Of a stretch of DNA of 64,000 nucleotides, positions 39,264 through 47,047 are shown one piece after another. Every line of letters starts with the position of its first letter. Position 1 is the first letter of the stretch. The notes under the pieces were generated by a model. The model saw only the letters and a program-made list of their open reading frames with translations. It did not search any database and was not told the origin of the DNA. The position numbers and the translations under genes were made by a program. Source of the stretch: Hymenobacter swuensis DY53 (lineage in GTDB: Bacteria > Bacteroidota > Bacteroidia > Cytophagales > Hymenobacteraceae). The DNA is taken from positions 3,866,501-3,930,500 of the forward strand of contig NZ_CP007145.1 of assembly GCF_000576555.1 (NCBI RefSeq), given 5' to 3'.

Positions 39264-39983
39264 ATGTCCGACTCTGTATCGACTTCTTTTCTGGGGCGCA
39301 CTCTACGCCGCCGTTCTTTCCTTCGCGTAGCCGGTGCTACTGCCGCCTCCTCAGCCTTAGTACTGGCCGGCTGCGGCGACGATACGCCCACGCCTGTCAC
39401 CAACGTGGTAAGCATCACGTTTGCCAACAACGACATCGGCCTGTTGAATTACGCCTATCTGCTGGAGCAGATTGAAGCCGCCTTTTACCAGAAAGTGGTT
39501 GACAGCTTTCCTTCCGACTTTACGGCCGAGGACAAAGCAGCTTTCATTGATCTACGCGACCATGAGGTGATTCACCGGGAGTTTTTGCGCTATGCGCTGA
39601 ACAGCAATCCGTATGATATCAACTACTCCACGCCGCTGGTTTTCAACTTTTCCTCCTTCACGCTTACTACCCGAGCAGGTGTATATGCTGCTGCCCGGAC
39701 GCTGGAAGACGTGGGAGTAGCTGCCTACAACGGTGCCGGCAAGCTCCTGACTGACCCGGCTTACCTGAAATTGCTGGCCAAGCTGGCTTCGGTAGAAGCG
39801 CGGCACGCGGCTTTCGTACGGGAGCAGGCGCAGCCCGGTTCCTTCGCCGCTTCCGATGTCATTACAGCTACTGGTCCTCTAGCTGGCCTTGACACAGTAA
39901 AAACGCCGGCCGAAGTAGCCGTTCTTATTGCTCCCTTCGTACCGCTGCCGCTGGTTACGGACGGACTCATGCTCCTCTCCTAA
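39264..39983 (+). CDS. Ferritin-like protein (Ferritin_2), copy A2 with twin-arginine signal
   Basis: 239 residues. The signal RRRSFLRVAGATAASSALVL ends in AGCG, so it is both a good Tat motif and a lipobox. Helices parallel those of copy A1 closely: LNYAYLLEQIEAAFYQKVVD, LRDHEVIHREFLRYALN, AARTLEDVGVAAYNGAGKLL and ASVEARHAAFVREQA. The acidic Asp run of A1 is missing. Followed after 22 bp by copy B2. Confidence 0.9.
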   Translation: MSDSVSTSFLGRTLRRRSFLRVAGATAASSALVLAGCGDDTPTPVTNVVSITFANNDIGLLNYAYLLEQIEAAFYQKVVDSFPSDFTAEDKAAFIDLRDHEVIHREFLRYALNSNPYDINYSTPLVFNFSSFTLTTRAGVYAAARTLEDVGVAAYNGAGKLLTDPAYLKLLAKLASVEARHAAFVREQAQPGSFAASDVITATGPLAGLDTVKTPAEVAVLIAPFVPLPLVTDGLMLLS

Positions 39984-40005
39984 GCCGCGCTCTGTCCTTT
40001 TTCCT

Positions 40006-40920
40006 ATGGATTTCCTGAACCTACTGGCCCGGCTGGCCACCCTCGATACTGAAGCTCCCGCTACGGCTGCGCCGCGCCGTGCCGCCTTGTCCCGCCTCGG
40101 GCAAGCGGGCACAGCCCTGCTCCCGGCCCTGCTGGCCGCCCTTCCGGCTCCGGCCCTGGCTGGTACCCAAGAAACGCGCACCCGCCTAGACGTTCTGAAG
40201 CTGGCGCTGAAGCTGGAGCTGCTCGAAAACGAATTTTACTCCCGCGCCCTGGGTCTTACTCCCGGTGGCCCGGCTAATCCGGCAGCTTTCTTTGCCACCA
40301 CTGCCAACCAGGCAGCCATCCAGACCATCCAGAGCCACGAGGCCCAACATGTTGCGCTGTTTACACGGCTGATTACGGACGCGGGCAGCCCTCTGGATGC
40401 CGTGCCGAATTTTGACTTCACCGGCAGCAAAAACGGCACTCAGGCCGCTCTGTACCCCGATGTGTACACCAATCTTGACACATTTCTGAAAGTGGCTCAG
40501 CTGCTGGAGGATGCGGGCGTACGGGCCTACAAAGGCCAGGCAGAGTTTACCCAGACCGATAATTACACGCTGGAAGCTGCCCTCCGTACCCATTCCACCG
40601 AAGCCCGGCATGCGGCCCACATCCGGACGATGCGACGGCAACGTGGGGCCAACGTGAAAAGTTGGGTTAGCCCTTCCGATACTCCTATCACCACTGCCGG
40701 CACTGTGCCCGATGCTGTGTACAGCAGCGAGTCGAACACAACGCAGTACATCGTACGGAACAGCGTCATCACCAAGGTGCCCTTCGATTCTACCTTGCCT
40801 ATTAACGTTGGTACGCCGCCGCTGAGTGCCGCTGCCATACTGACCAAAGTGGCCGAAGCTTTTGATGAGCCCGTGGAAGCTGCCACTGCCGAAACCCTGC
40901 TACAATTGTTCACGTATTAG
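40006..40920 (+). CDS. Ferritin-like protein (Ferritin_2), copy B2
   Basis: 304 residues from the ATG at 40006. A leader RRAALSRLGQAGTALLPALL precedes helices LKLALKLELLENEFYSRALG, IQSHEAQHVALFTRLI, VAQLLEDAGVRAYKGQAEF and HSTEARHAAHIRTMRRQ. The C-terminal segment KVAEAFDEPVEAATAETLLQ parallels copy B1. The Gly/Ala-rich insert of B1 is shorter. The Tat-like leader is weaker than in B1, with single-Arg spacing. Confidence 0.9.
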   Translation: MDFLNLLARLATLDTEAPATAAPRRAALSRLGQAGTALLPALLAALPAPALAGTQETRTRLDVLKLALKLELLENEFYSRALGLTPGGPANPAAFFATTANQAAIQTIQSHEAQHVALFTRLITDAGSPLDAVPNFDFTGSKNGTQAALYPDVYTNLDTFLKVAQLLEDAGVRAYKGQAEFTQTDNYTLEAALRTHSTEARHAAHIRTMRRQRGANVKSWVSPSDTPITTAGTVPDAVYSSESNTTQYIVRNSVITKVPFDSTLPINVGTPPLSAAAILTKVAEAFDEPVEAATAETLLQLFTY

Positions 40921-40968
40921 TAACCTCTATAAAACGCCTAGGAAACACTTCCTGACGAGCTTTGCAAT

Positions 40969-41000
40969 GAAAAAAGGAGCGCACCTCACGCTCCTTTTTT
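40969..41000. terminator. Rho-independent terminator after ferritin-like pair 2
   Basis: GGAGCG/CGCTCC stem (40976-40981, 40989-40994), preceded by an A run and followed by T6, so it can work in both directions. Confidence 0.9.
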
Positions 41001-41189
41001 CGTGACTACCTGCATAAAATAGCGGCATTCAGACCGTCATATCTTGTATTTGACACATGTTTTTTTGTATCTTTCAACAAAGAGGCGCTAAAATCTCTAG
41101 TGCGCACTAGCCTTTTTTCACTGCTCTCGTACAAGTGCCTGCCCACCTTTCCTGCTCTGTTTAACCCACAATGAAAACCAACTTCACCC

Positions 41190-41387
41190 ATGCTTGAGTA
41201 TGCAAAAACCATCCTGCTTAAAGTAAGCTTCGACCGTATCCTCTTCGAGAAGGAACTCCGCAAAGCTCTGCGTACCCTAGTACCCGCCGAGCTAAGCGAG
41301 TTGAAAGCTTGGTGCTACCAGCAGTTTTCTAAGCTATACCGCCGCATTCTAAACCGCGTGTTTACCCAGTCCACAGTAGTAGCGTAA
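41190..41387 (+). CDS. Small basic helical protein
   Basis: 65 residues: MLEYAKTILLKVSFDRILFE, then KELRKALRTLVPAELSELKA and WCYQQFSKLYRRILNRVF. It is predicted to be entirely helical and strongly basic, with no signal peptide or membrane span. I recall very similar short proteins in related genomes, which supports a real gene, but no function is assigned. Upstream, TTTG near 41050 and TATCTTTC near 41068 may form a weak promoter; a strong terminator follows. Confidence 0.75.
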   Translation: MLEYAKTILLKVSFDRILFEKELRKALRTLVPAELSELKAWCYQQFSKLYRRILNRVFTQSTVVA

Positions 41388-41402
41388 CCTTTCTTTCCCC
41401 CC

Positions 41403-41461
41403 CACCGGAGCCGTGCGCCGCTCGCCAACTTGGCGGGCCTGCGCACGGCTCCGGTGTTTTT
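41403..41461 (+). terminator. Strong rho-independent terminator
   Basis: 16-bp perfect outer stem (41403-41418 and 41441-41456) with an inner CGCCA/TGGCG stem, then T5. It ends the small basic protein gene and faces queG. Confidence 0.92.
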
Positions 41462-41475
41462 GGCCGACCCGGCAT

Positions 41476-42456
41476 TTACATGCGGGGTTCATTGGAGGAA
41501 GGTAGCACCGGACCGGTAGGTGCCTCTTCGCCCAGCACAAACCGGATGTTGCGCTGCAGGCCCGCGTAGCCCGTGCGCTTCACCGCCGACTGCCGGAACA
41601 GCTCCGAAAACAGCTCGTGGGTGATTTCCCGCCAGTCGCCGCGCGTGAGATCCTTCAGGGCCGGGTGGGCCGTGAACTGCGGCTCCTGGTGAGGCTTCGA
41701 GAAGCGGTTCCAGGGGCACACATCTTGGCAGATGTCGCAGCCGAACACCCAGTTACCGAATTTACCATCCACTTCGCGCGGAATCTGGTCTTTCAACTCG
41801 ATAGTGAAGTAGCTGATGCACCTGCTGCCGTCCACCACGTAGGGCTCGGTGATGGCCTGGGTGGGGCAGGCGTCCACGCACTTGGTGCAGGTGCCGCAGT
41901 AGTCTTTAATGGGGCCGTCGTAATCCAGTTCCACGTCCACAATCAGCTCGGCAATGAAGAAGAAGCTGCCGGTGCCAGGCCGGATCAGGTTGGTATTCTT
42001 GCCCATCCAGCCCAGGCCGCTCTTCTGGGCCCAGGCCTTGTCCATCACCGGGGCCGAATCCACGAAGCAGCGGCCACCCACCTCCCCTATCTCCTGCTGC
42101 ATATCGTGCAGGAGGGTTTTGAGCTTATCCTTGATGACGAAATGGTAGTCGCGGCCGTAGGCATACTTGCTGACTTTGAGCGTATCCTCGGGCTGCTGCT
42201 GCTCCTCAGGCGGGTAATAGTTCAGCAGCAGCGAAATGACTGACTTGGCCCCGTCCACCAGCAGGCGCGGGTCGAGGCGCTTATCAAAGTGGTTGGCCAT
42301 GTAGGCCATCTGCCCGTGCATGTTGCGGTTCAGCCAGTTTTCCAGCCGCGGCGCTTCCTCCTCCAGAAACCCGGCCTTGCTAATACCGCAGTACATAAAC
42401 CCCAACTCCGCCGCCCGGCGTTTGATAAAAGCGGTGTAATGGGCAGTGGGAAGCAT
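41476..42456 (-). CDS. queG: Epoxyqueuosine reductase
   Basis: 326 residues from the ATG at 42456; 30 further in-frame residues are encoded by the palindromic repeat and are not real. It reduces epoxyqueuosine to queuosine in tRNA, using cobalamin and two [4Fe-4S] clusters. Seen: [20 protein letters not shown] with the catalytic Asp, [20 protein letters not shown], and the ferredoxin motifs [15 protein letters not shown] and [11 protein letters not shown] with all eight Cys. No HEAT-repeat tail is present, so this is the short form. Confidence 0.95.
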   Translation of the reverse strand: MLPTAHYTAFIKRRAAELGFMYCGISKAGFLEEEAPRLENWLNRNMHGQMAYMANHFDKRLDPRLLVDGAKSVISLLLNYYPPEEQQQPEDTLKVSKYAYGRDYHFVIKDKLKTLLHDMQQEIGEVGGRCFVDSAPVMDKAWAQKSGLGWMGKNTNLIRPGTGSFFFIAELIVDVELDYDGPIKDYCGTCTKCVDACPTQAITEPYVVDGSRCISYFTIELKDQIPREVDGKFGNWVFGCDICQDVCPWNRFSKPHQEPQFTAHPALKDLTRGDWREITHELFSELFRQSAVKRTGYAGLQRNIRFVLGEEAPTGPVLPSSNEPRM

Positions 42457-42486
42457 GGTAGTTGAATAGACGAACGACAAAAATAC

Positions 42487-42571
42487 GTCATCCTGAGCAC
42501 AGCGAAGGACCTTAGCCACGTTGAACGAAATCGTGCAAACGGGCAAGGTCCTTCGCTGTGCTCAGGATGAC
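42487..42571. repeat. Perfect 27-bp palindromic repeat (REP/BIME-like)
   Basis: Left arm 42487-42513 and right arm 42545-42571 are perfectly complementary; they begin and end with GTCATCCTGAGCACAGCGAA and its complement. It lies between ruvB and queG on the minus strand. A degenerate second copy is at 16887-16971. It could act as a transcript-end or mRNA-stabilising hairpin. Confidence 0.93.
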
Positions 42572-42586
42572 AATCGAAATCTTTAC

Positions 42587-43630
42587 CTAAAACAACTCTC
42601 CTGTGGCCGTGTTCCCGCGCAGGTGCTGGGGCATGGGGCGACCGAGGTGCTGGTAGGCAAGTTCGGTGGCTTCGCGGCCGCGGCTGGTGCGCTTGATGAA
42701 GCCTTCCTGGATGAGGAAGGGCTCGTACACCTCCTCAATGGTTTCGGCCTCGTCGCCGCAGGCGGTGGCAATGGTGCTCAGGCCCACGGGTCCGCCCTTG
42801 AACTTGTCGATGATGGTGCTCAGGATGCGGATGTCCATCTCATCGAGGCCGTTCTGGTCCACGTCGAGGGCGTTGAGGGCAAACTCGGCAATTTCGCGGG
42901 TGATGGTGCCGGTGCCTTTGATCTGGGCGAAGTCGCGGGTGCGGCGCAGCAGGTTGTTAGCAATGCGCGGGGTACCACGCGAGCGGCGCGCAATTTCAAA
43001 GGCCGCGTCTTCGTAAATCGGCGTGCCCAGAATATCGGCCGAGCGCTGCACGATGCTGGTGAGCAGCTTGGAATCGTAGTACTCCAGGCGGGAACTGATG
43101 CCGAAGCGGGCCCGCAACGGCGAGGTAAGCATGCCCGAGCGGGTGGTGGCCCCGATGAGCGTGAACGGCGACAAGGAAATCTGCACCGACCGCGCATTCG
43201 GACCCGAATCGAGCATAATGTCGATGCGGTAGTCCTCCATGGCCGAGTACAGATACTCCTCCACCACCGGATTGAGGCGGTGAATCTCGTCGATGAAGAG
43301 CACGTCGTTGGGCTCCAGGTTGGTGAGCAGGCCAGCTAGGTCGGAAGGCTTATCGAGCACCGGGCCGCTGGTCATCTTGATACCCGATTCCAGCTCGTTG
43401 GCAATGATGTGCGAGAGAGTGGTTTTGCCCAGGCCGGGAGGCCCGTGCAGCAGCACGTGGTCGAGGGCTTCGCCGCGGTGCTTAGCGGCGGCCACGAATA
43501 CCTTCAGGTTTTCCACCACCTTGCCCTGGCCAGCAAAATCATCAAAGGAAAGCGGCCGCAGGGCCTTGTCAATGTCCTTTTCGGAGGCGTCCATATGGTC
43601 GTTTCCCCCGGTCATATACGGTTCGCGCAT
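42587..43630 (-). CDS. ruvB: Holliday junction branch migration helicase RuvB
   Basis: 347 residues. The AAA+ motor that drives branch migration with RuvA. It has [20 protein letters not shown], Walker [15 protein letters not shown], Walker [12 protein letters not shown], sensor 1 [11 protein letters not shown], the arginine finger region [14 protein letters not shown], and a C-terminal winged helix ([38 protein letters not shown]). Normal length. ruvA and ruvC are not adjacent. Confidence 0.97.
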   Translation of the reverse strand: MREPYMTGGNDHMDASEKDIDKALRPLSFDDFAGQGKVVENLKVFVAAAKHRGEALDHVLLHGPPGLGKTTLSHIIANELESGIKMTSGPVLDKPSDLAGLLTNLEPNDVLFIDEIHRLNPVVEEYLYSAMEDYRIDIMLDSGPNARSVQISLSPFTLIGATTRSGMLTSPLRARFGISSRLEYYDSKLLTSIVQRSADILGTPIYEDAAFEIARRSRGTPRIANNLLRRTRDFAQIKGTGTITREIAEFALNALDVDQNGLDEMDIRILSTIIDKFKGGPVGLSTIATACGDEAETIEEVYEPFLIQEGFIKRTSRGREATELAYQHLGRPMPQHLRGNTATGELF

Positions 43631-43841
43631 CAGCGTAAAAGTAGGTCAGCGTGTCGAAAGATAACACTTCCGGCCGGGGCTTGGTGCCTTCATTAGCAAA
43701 AATACTAGCCAGAATACATATTACTAATTATTTTAGTATACAAGATTATGGTATTCCCATCTGGCTACTCTGAACGGGCGGCTATCGGGCCCACTGATTT
43801 CAGACGGAGCCGTACCTTGTCGCTTTACTCTTTCTTTGCGT

Positions 43842-44816
43842 ATGCCTTCTGCTGCTTCCTGGCTCGATGCTTTGCCCACCGATTTTTATGACCAGCTGGC
43901 TCACAGCCTGAGCCTGCACGGCATGGCCGCCGCTGAGTTGATAAGCCGGCCCGAAACGCCGGTTTTAGCCCGTTTACGCAGCCTGAGCGGCTTGGATACC
44001 ATCACGGTACAACGCCTCAATGCCATCGGGAGTCACGCGCAGCTGCTGGCCGTGCTGCAACACGAGCCGCTGCCGCTGTACCATGTGCTGCTGCTGGGCC
44101 GTCTCACGCTGGAAACTACGCTGGCGGAGCCGGTGCTGGCGTATGTACAGCGCAGCATGAGCATTTCGGTGGAACAGTTGCAGCAGCTGCTCACGTATTG
44201 CCTGGATTTGAGCGGGGCCTTTTTGCAGCAACTGGAAGAGCACCTATCTGCACCGGCCGGCACGATTTCGCTGGGCCTTCACCGCATGCAGGTGGAAGAA
44301 GTATTTGCGGAGCTACTGACGCAACTGCCCGCTGCCGCCGCGCCGGCTGCCAACCTGCGACTGTCCGAGCCTCAACTCCAGATGCTGCGACTGGCTCTGC
44401 TGCTGGTCCACAGCCTCCCGCCAGATACCGACCACGCGTTTCTGCGGGCCGTGCACGCGCTGCCCAACCTGCGGGCCGCTGCGCTGGAGCCACTCATCGA
44501 GCATCTGGGCCGCGTGCGGGTGCAGGAACCACTCACCCTCACTATGCCCGAACTCGTGCAGCTCTACCAGGGTATGCAGGTATGCGGTATGGTGTTCGTG
44601 TCAGATGTGATGAGCCGGATCGGGCTGGAAGACGCGTTTCCGGTCCTCACGGAAACCGAAGCTGCCACCACGGAGGCCGCGCCCGTGAGCAACCGCCAGG
44701 CCGTGGGCGAGATGGTGAGCGGTTTCACCCACTGGGTGCAGCACACCTTCCCCGATTCGTCCGAAATTCAGCAGGCCCGCCAGGAAATCATGGCCCTGGC
44801 CGACACGCTGGGGTAA
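43842..44816 (+). CDS. Hypothetical all-helical protein
   Basis: 324 residues from the ATG at 43842. No signal peptide, no membrane span and no domain that I recognise. It is Leu/Ala/Gln-rich and helical throughout (LPTDFYDQLAHSLSLHGMAA, ISVEQLQQLLTYCLDLSGAF, QLQMLRLALLLVHSLPPDTD), so probably a cytoplasmic helical bundle. TTTCTTTG just before the ATG is a near match to the -7 element. Convergent with the HIRAN gene. Confidence 0.8.
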   Translation: MPSAASWLDALPTDFYDQLAHSLSLHGMAAAELISRPETPVLARLRSLSGLDTITVQRLNAIGSHAQLLAVLQHEPLPLYHVLLLGRLTLETTLAEPVLAYVQRSMSISVEQLQQLLTYCLDLSGAFLQQLEEHLSAPAGTISLGLHRMQVEEVFAELLTQLPAAAAPAANLRLSEPQLQMLRLALLLVHSLPPDTDHAFLRAVHALPNLRAAALEPLIEHLGRVRVQEPLTLTMPELVQLYQGMQVCGMVFVSDVMSRIGLEDAFPVLTETEAATTEAAPVSNRQAVGEMVSGFTHWVQHTFPDSSEIQQARQEIMALADTLG

Positions 44817-44828
44817 GTGGTGAAATAG

Positions 44829-44927
44829 TGAAAGGTGAAGTTGTGAGATGGTGAAGTCGTGGGAAGGCCGCAGCACGCCCCAGCCGGCATAACCTTACAA
44901 TTTCACCATTCACTACTCCACCTTTCA
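44829..44927. repeat. Imperfect inverted repeat of GGTGAA-type units
   Basis: Left part (44829-44860) is made of GGTGAA/GTGA units; right part (44897-44927) is its imperfect complement, TTTCACC/CACTA units, separated by 36 GC-rich bases. It fills the whole gap between two convergent genes, so it may serve as a bidirectional terminator; the repetitive GTGAA pattern is unusual. Confidence 0.65.
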
Positions 44928-44932
44928 CCACT

Positions 44933-45265
44933 TCACCGCGCCATCAGCACTTCAATTTCCAGGTGCAGCCATTCCTCTTCCCATGCTTTGTGGGTGAGGC
45001 GGGCGGAGATAGGGTAACCGGCGTCGAGCATGCGGGCGACGGTTTCGTTGTGGCCTTCGGGTAGGTAGCCGAGCCAGAAGGCATCGGGGCCGGTAGTGAG
45101 CACACGCACGGCCCAGTCGTCGTAGGAGCTGTCGGCTTCACGTTGAAGGGCCAGAGCCGTACCGGGCTGCAGCTGGGGCTCGAAAGCACGTAAGCCCTGG
45201 CGGTGGGAGGTGCCGGCCACGAGGCATTCCAGCAGAATCAACGGTTCGGAAGAGGGAGCAGACAT
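44933..45265 (-). CDS. Stand-alone HIRAN domain protein
   Basis: 110 residues. LLECLVAGTSHRQGLRAFEP, LQREADSSYDDWAVRVLTTG and FWLGYLPEGHNETVARMLDA match the HIRAN fold, which in larger helicases binds the 3' end of ssDNA. The conserved aromatic/acidic residues (YDDWAVRV, LGYLP) are present. As a single domain its partner is unknown. Opposite to the DUF4268 gene (divergent). Confidence 0.88.
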   Translation of the reverse strand: MSAPSSEPLILLECLVAGTSHRQGLRAFEPQLQPGTALALQREADSSYDDWAVRVLTTGPDAFWLGYLPEGHNETVARMLDAGYPISARLTHKAWEEEWLHLEIEVLMAR

Positions 45266-45366
45266 AGGAAAGCAGTTGGGTTTCGACCGTAAATTACACG
45301 TTGCGGCGGGTTTACACCTACCCTTAGTACCGACCAGCCACAGAAACCGCCGTACCGGGCAAGCCG

Positions 45367-45374
45367 TAACTTTG
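45367..45374 (+). promoter_or_regulatory. Bacteroidota -7 element (TAACTTTG) for the DUF4268 gene
   Basis: Exact TAnnTTTG 7 bases before the ATG at 45382, again implying a very short or absent 5' leader. Confidence 0.5.
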
Positions 45375-45381
45375 CCCCACG

Positions 45382-45843
45382 ATGTACAGCAAAACCGAAA
45401 TAACCCAGCTCCGCCAGGCTTTCTGGACTACGTTTGGCCAGTATATGCAGCCCGTACCCTCAGCCGATGGTGGCCCGATCAACTGGATTAACTACAAAAC
45501 CGGCCTTAAGCACGTGTATTTCCGCCTGCAGGCCGACAACCGCCACGCCACCATCGGCATCGAGCTGACCCACCCCGACGCCGGGCTGCGGGAGCTGTTC
45601 TTCGAGCAGTTCCGGGAGGTGCGCCCGCTGCTGGAAGAAGCCACCGAGGAAACCTGGACCTGGGAGGCCTATGCCCTCGATGCCAACGGCCAGCCCCTAA
45701 GCCGCATTTATCAGGAACTCCGCCCCATCAACCTGTTCGACCGAGAGCAGTGGCCCCAGCTGATTTCCTTCTTCAAGCCCCGCCTAATGGCCTTGGATGC
45801 GTTCTGGAGTACCGGCCAGTACGCGTTTGACGAGTTGCGGTAG
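45382..45843 (+). CDS. DUF4268 domain protein
   Basis: 153 residues. The whole protein is one DUF4268 domain: SKTEITQLRQAFWTTFGQYM, NYKTGLKHVYFRLQADNRHA, IGIELTHPDAGLRELFFEQF, and FDREQWPQLISFFKPRLMAL. DUF4268 often forms the C-terminus of nuclease-like proteins, but the stand-alone form is common in this phylum and its role is unknown. No partner nuclease domain is seen nearby. Confidence 0.92.
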   Translation: MYSKTEITQLRQAFWTTFGQYMQPVPSADGGPINWINYKTGLKHVYFRLQADNRHATIGIELTHPDAGLRELFFEQFREVRPLLEEATEETWTWEAYALDANGQPLSRIYQELRPINLFDREQWPQLISFFKPRLMALDAFWSTGQYAFDELR

Positions 45844-45942
45844 TGCTGCCGGCCAGCAGCAAGCCACAGGATATAAATCCGGCGCGGCATTTGCGGATGC
45901 AGCAGCTCACGTTTTCTCTTCCTTATTTCCTAACTCTATTCC

Positions 45943-46338
45943 ATGAAAACCCGGACGTTTTTACTTGCCCTGTTGCTGAGCGCCACCAGCTTCGCTCGGG
46001 CCGCTACCGAAGCCCCCGTTACTGCTGCCCCGACTACCTCGATAGCGGCTGGCGGTTACATGATGATTATTTCCCGCGTGTCGATGGGCTTCAATGCTCA
46101 GGCTAGCATCGTGACCGTGTCGCCGGATGGCAAGGAGCAGGTGAAGGAAATTGACTTCAGCCGCTTCAGCGCCAAGCAAATGGCCGCCAACATGACGGAA
46201 GTCCACAAAGCCGCCATGGCCGCCGTGAACCAATACACCGCCGATGGCTGGCACCTGGTCAGCGTGGCACCCAGTGACGTAGCCAGCGGCGGTAACACTG
46301 TATTCAGCCAGACGATTTACTATCTGGAGAAGAAGTAA
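45943..46338 (+). CDS. Small secreted protein with DUF4177-like C-terminus
   Basis: 131 residues. Signal peptide MKTRTFLLALLLSATSFARA. The mature part is short beta/alpha: YMMIISRVSMGFNAQASIVT, then VNQYTADGWHLVSVAPSDVA and FSQTIYYLEKK. The pattern LN.Y...GW.LV...........YYL.K resembles DUF4177 proteins. Function unknown. Followed by a symmetric terminator. Confidence 0.75.
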   Translation: MKTRTFLLALLLSATSFARAATEAPVTAAPTTSIAAGGYMMIISRVSMGFNAQASIVTVSPDGKEQVKEIDFSRFSAKQMAANMTEVHKAAMAAVNQYTADGWHLVSVAPSDVASGGNTVFSQTIYYLEKK

Positions 46339-46354
46339 GCTGCTGCTTACTGCC

Positions 46355-46402
46355 GCAAAATAAACCACCCCGCTGCACAGGCAGCGGGGTGGTTTATTTT
46401 GC
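46355..46402. terminator. Bidirectional terminator
   Basis: 22-bp perfect arms (46355-46376, 46381-46402), 4-base loop ACAG, with AAAATAAA at one side and TTTATTTT at the other. Shared by the convergent genes at 45943 and 46403. Confidence 0.92.
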
Positions 46403-47002
46403 TCAATCCATGCCCAGGTCACCCGTGAAACTGTCCATCAGTCGGATTTCCGGGACTGTTACCCCACTCTGGTAACAGGTAATGCCGATTACAGCGCATT
46501 GTACTTCGTAGAGCGTGGTAGGCTGCGGCAACAACTGGGCGTAATTCTGGGCCAGCAGCCACTCTGCTAAGTCGGAAACAGTGGTATGAGCCCAGTTGGG
46601 GGCAGGCTGGGGTGGCGGGGGCACCGCTGCTGCAGCCGTACTTCCAAACAGGCGTTGCCACCAAGCAGGGATACCGTCTTGCCATGATGCCTGTGGTAAC
46701 TTGGGCATGCGCAGGTTCAGGCAGACGGCCAGCGCATCAGCCTTTGCCTGACTGTCCCCTAGCAGTTCCAACTCGATCAGCCGCGTGGTTTCGGTAGCTG
46801 CCTGGGGCAGGCAGTCCAGCAGCCGGACTACCATCTGATAATAGGCGGCGGTGCGGTCCGGATCAGCCGACAGACCTTTTATTGCGACTATTGCAGCGGC
46901 AGCATCGGCTACGGTATAGATTGTTTCGGCGGTCCGATTGGGAATAGCAATCTGAAAATGCTGCTCGAATGCCACTATCAACTCAACGGTGTCAAGGCCC
47001 AT
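46403..47002 (-). CDS. Acyl-carrier-like protein with swapped halves
   Basis: 199 residues. The N-terminus MGLDTVELIVAFEQHFQIAI followed by PNRTAETIYTVADAAAAIVA matches helix II to helix IV of an acyl carrier protein, with Thr instead of the phosphopantetheine Ser (DT for DS). The C-terminus VQCAVIGITCYQSGVTVPEI followed by DSFTGDLGMD matches ACP helix I and the loop that normally precedes that Ser. Thus the order is reversed relative to an ACP, with about 100 residues of linker including a Pro-rich stretch (VPPPPQPAPN) between. Without the Ser it should not carry an acyl chain. No fatty-acid or polyketide genes are adjacent. Confidence 0.72.
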   Translation of the reverse strand: MGLDTVELIVAFEQHFQIAIPNRTAETIYTVADAAAAIVAIKGLSADPDRTAAYYQMVVRLLDCLPQAATETTRLIELELLGDSQAKADALAVCLNLRMPKLPQASWQDGIPAWWQRLFGSTAAAAVPPPPQPAPNWAHTTVSDLAEWLLAQNYAQLLPQPTTLYEVQCAVIGITCYQSGVTVPEIRLMDSFTGDLGMD

Positions 47003-47047
47003 AGGTAATCTGGAGTTCGTAATTCACTTGATGCCAAGTGAAAAAGA

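Noticed and set aside
42457-42546. N-terminal extension of queG to an ATG at 42546
   Set aside because: The extra codons come from the palindromic repeat and lack conservation with QueG proteins.
44933-45843. Idea that the HIRAN and DUF4268 genes form a known phage-defence system
   Set aside because: No nuclease, helicase, methyltransferase or other defence gene is adjacent, and I know no defence system made of these two domains alone.
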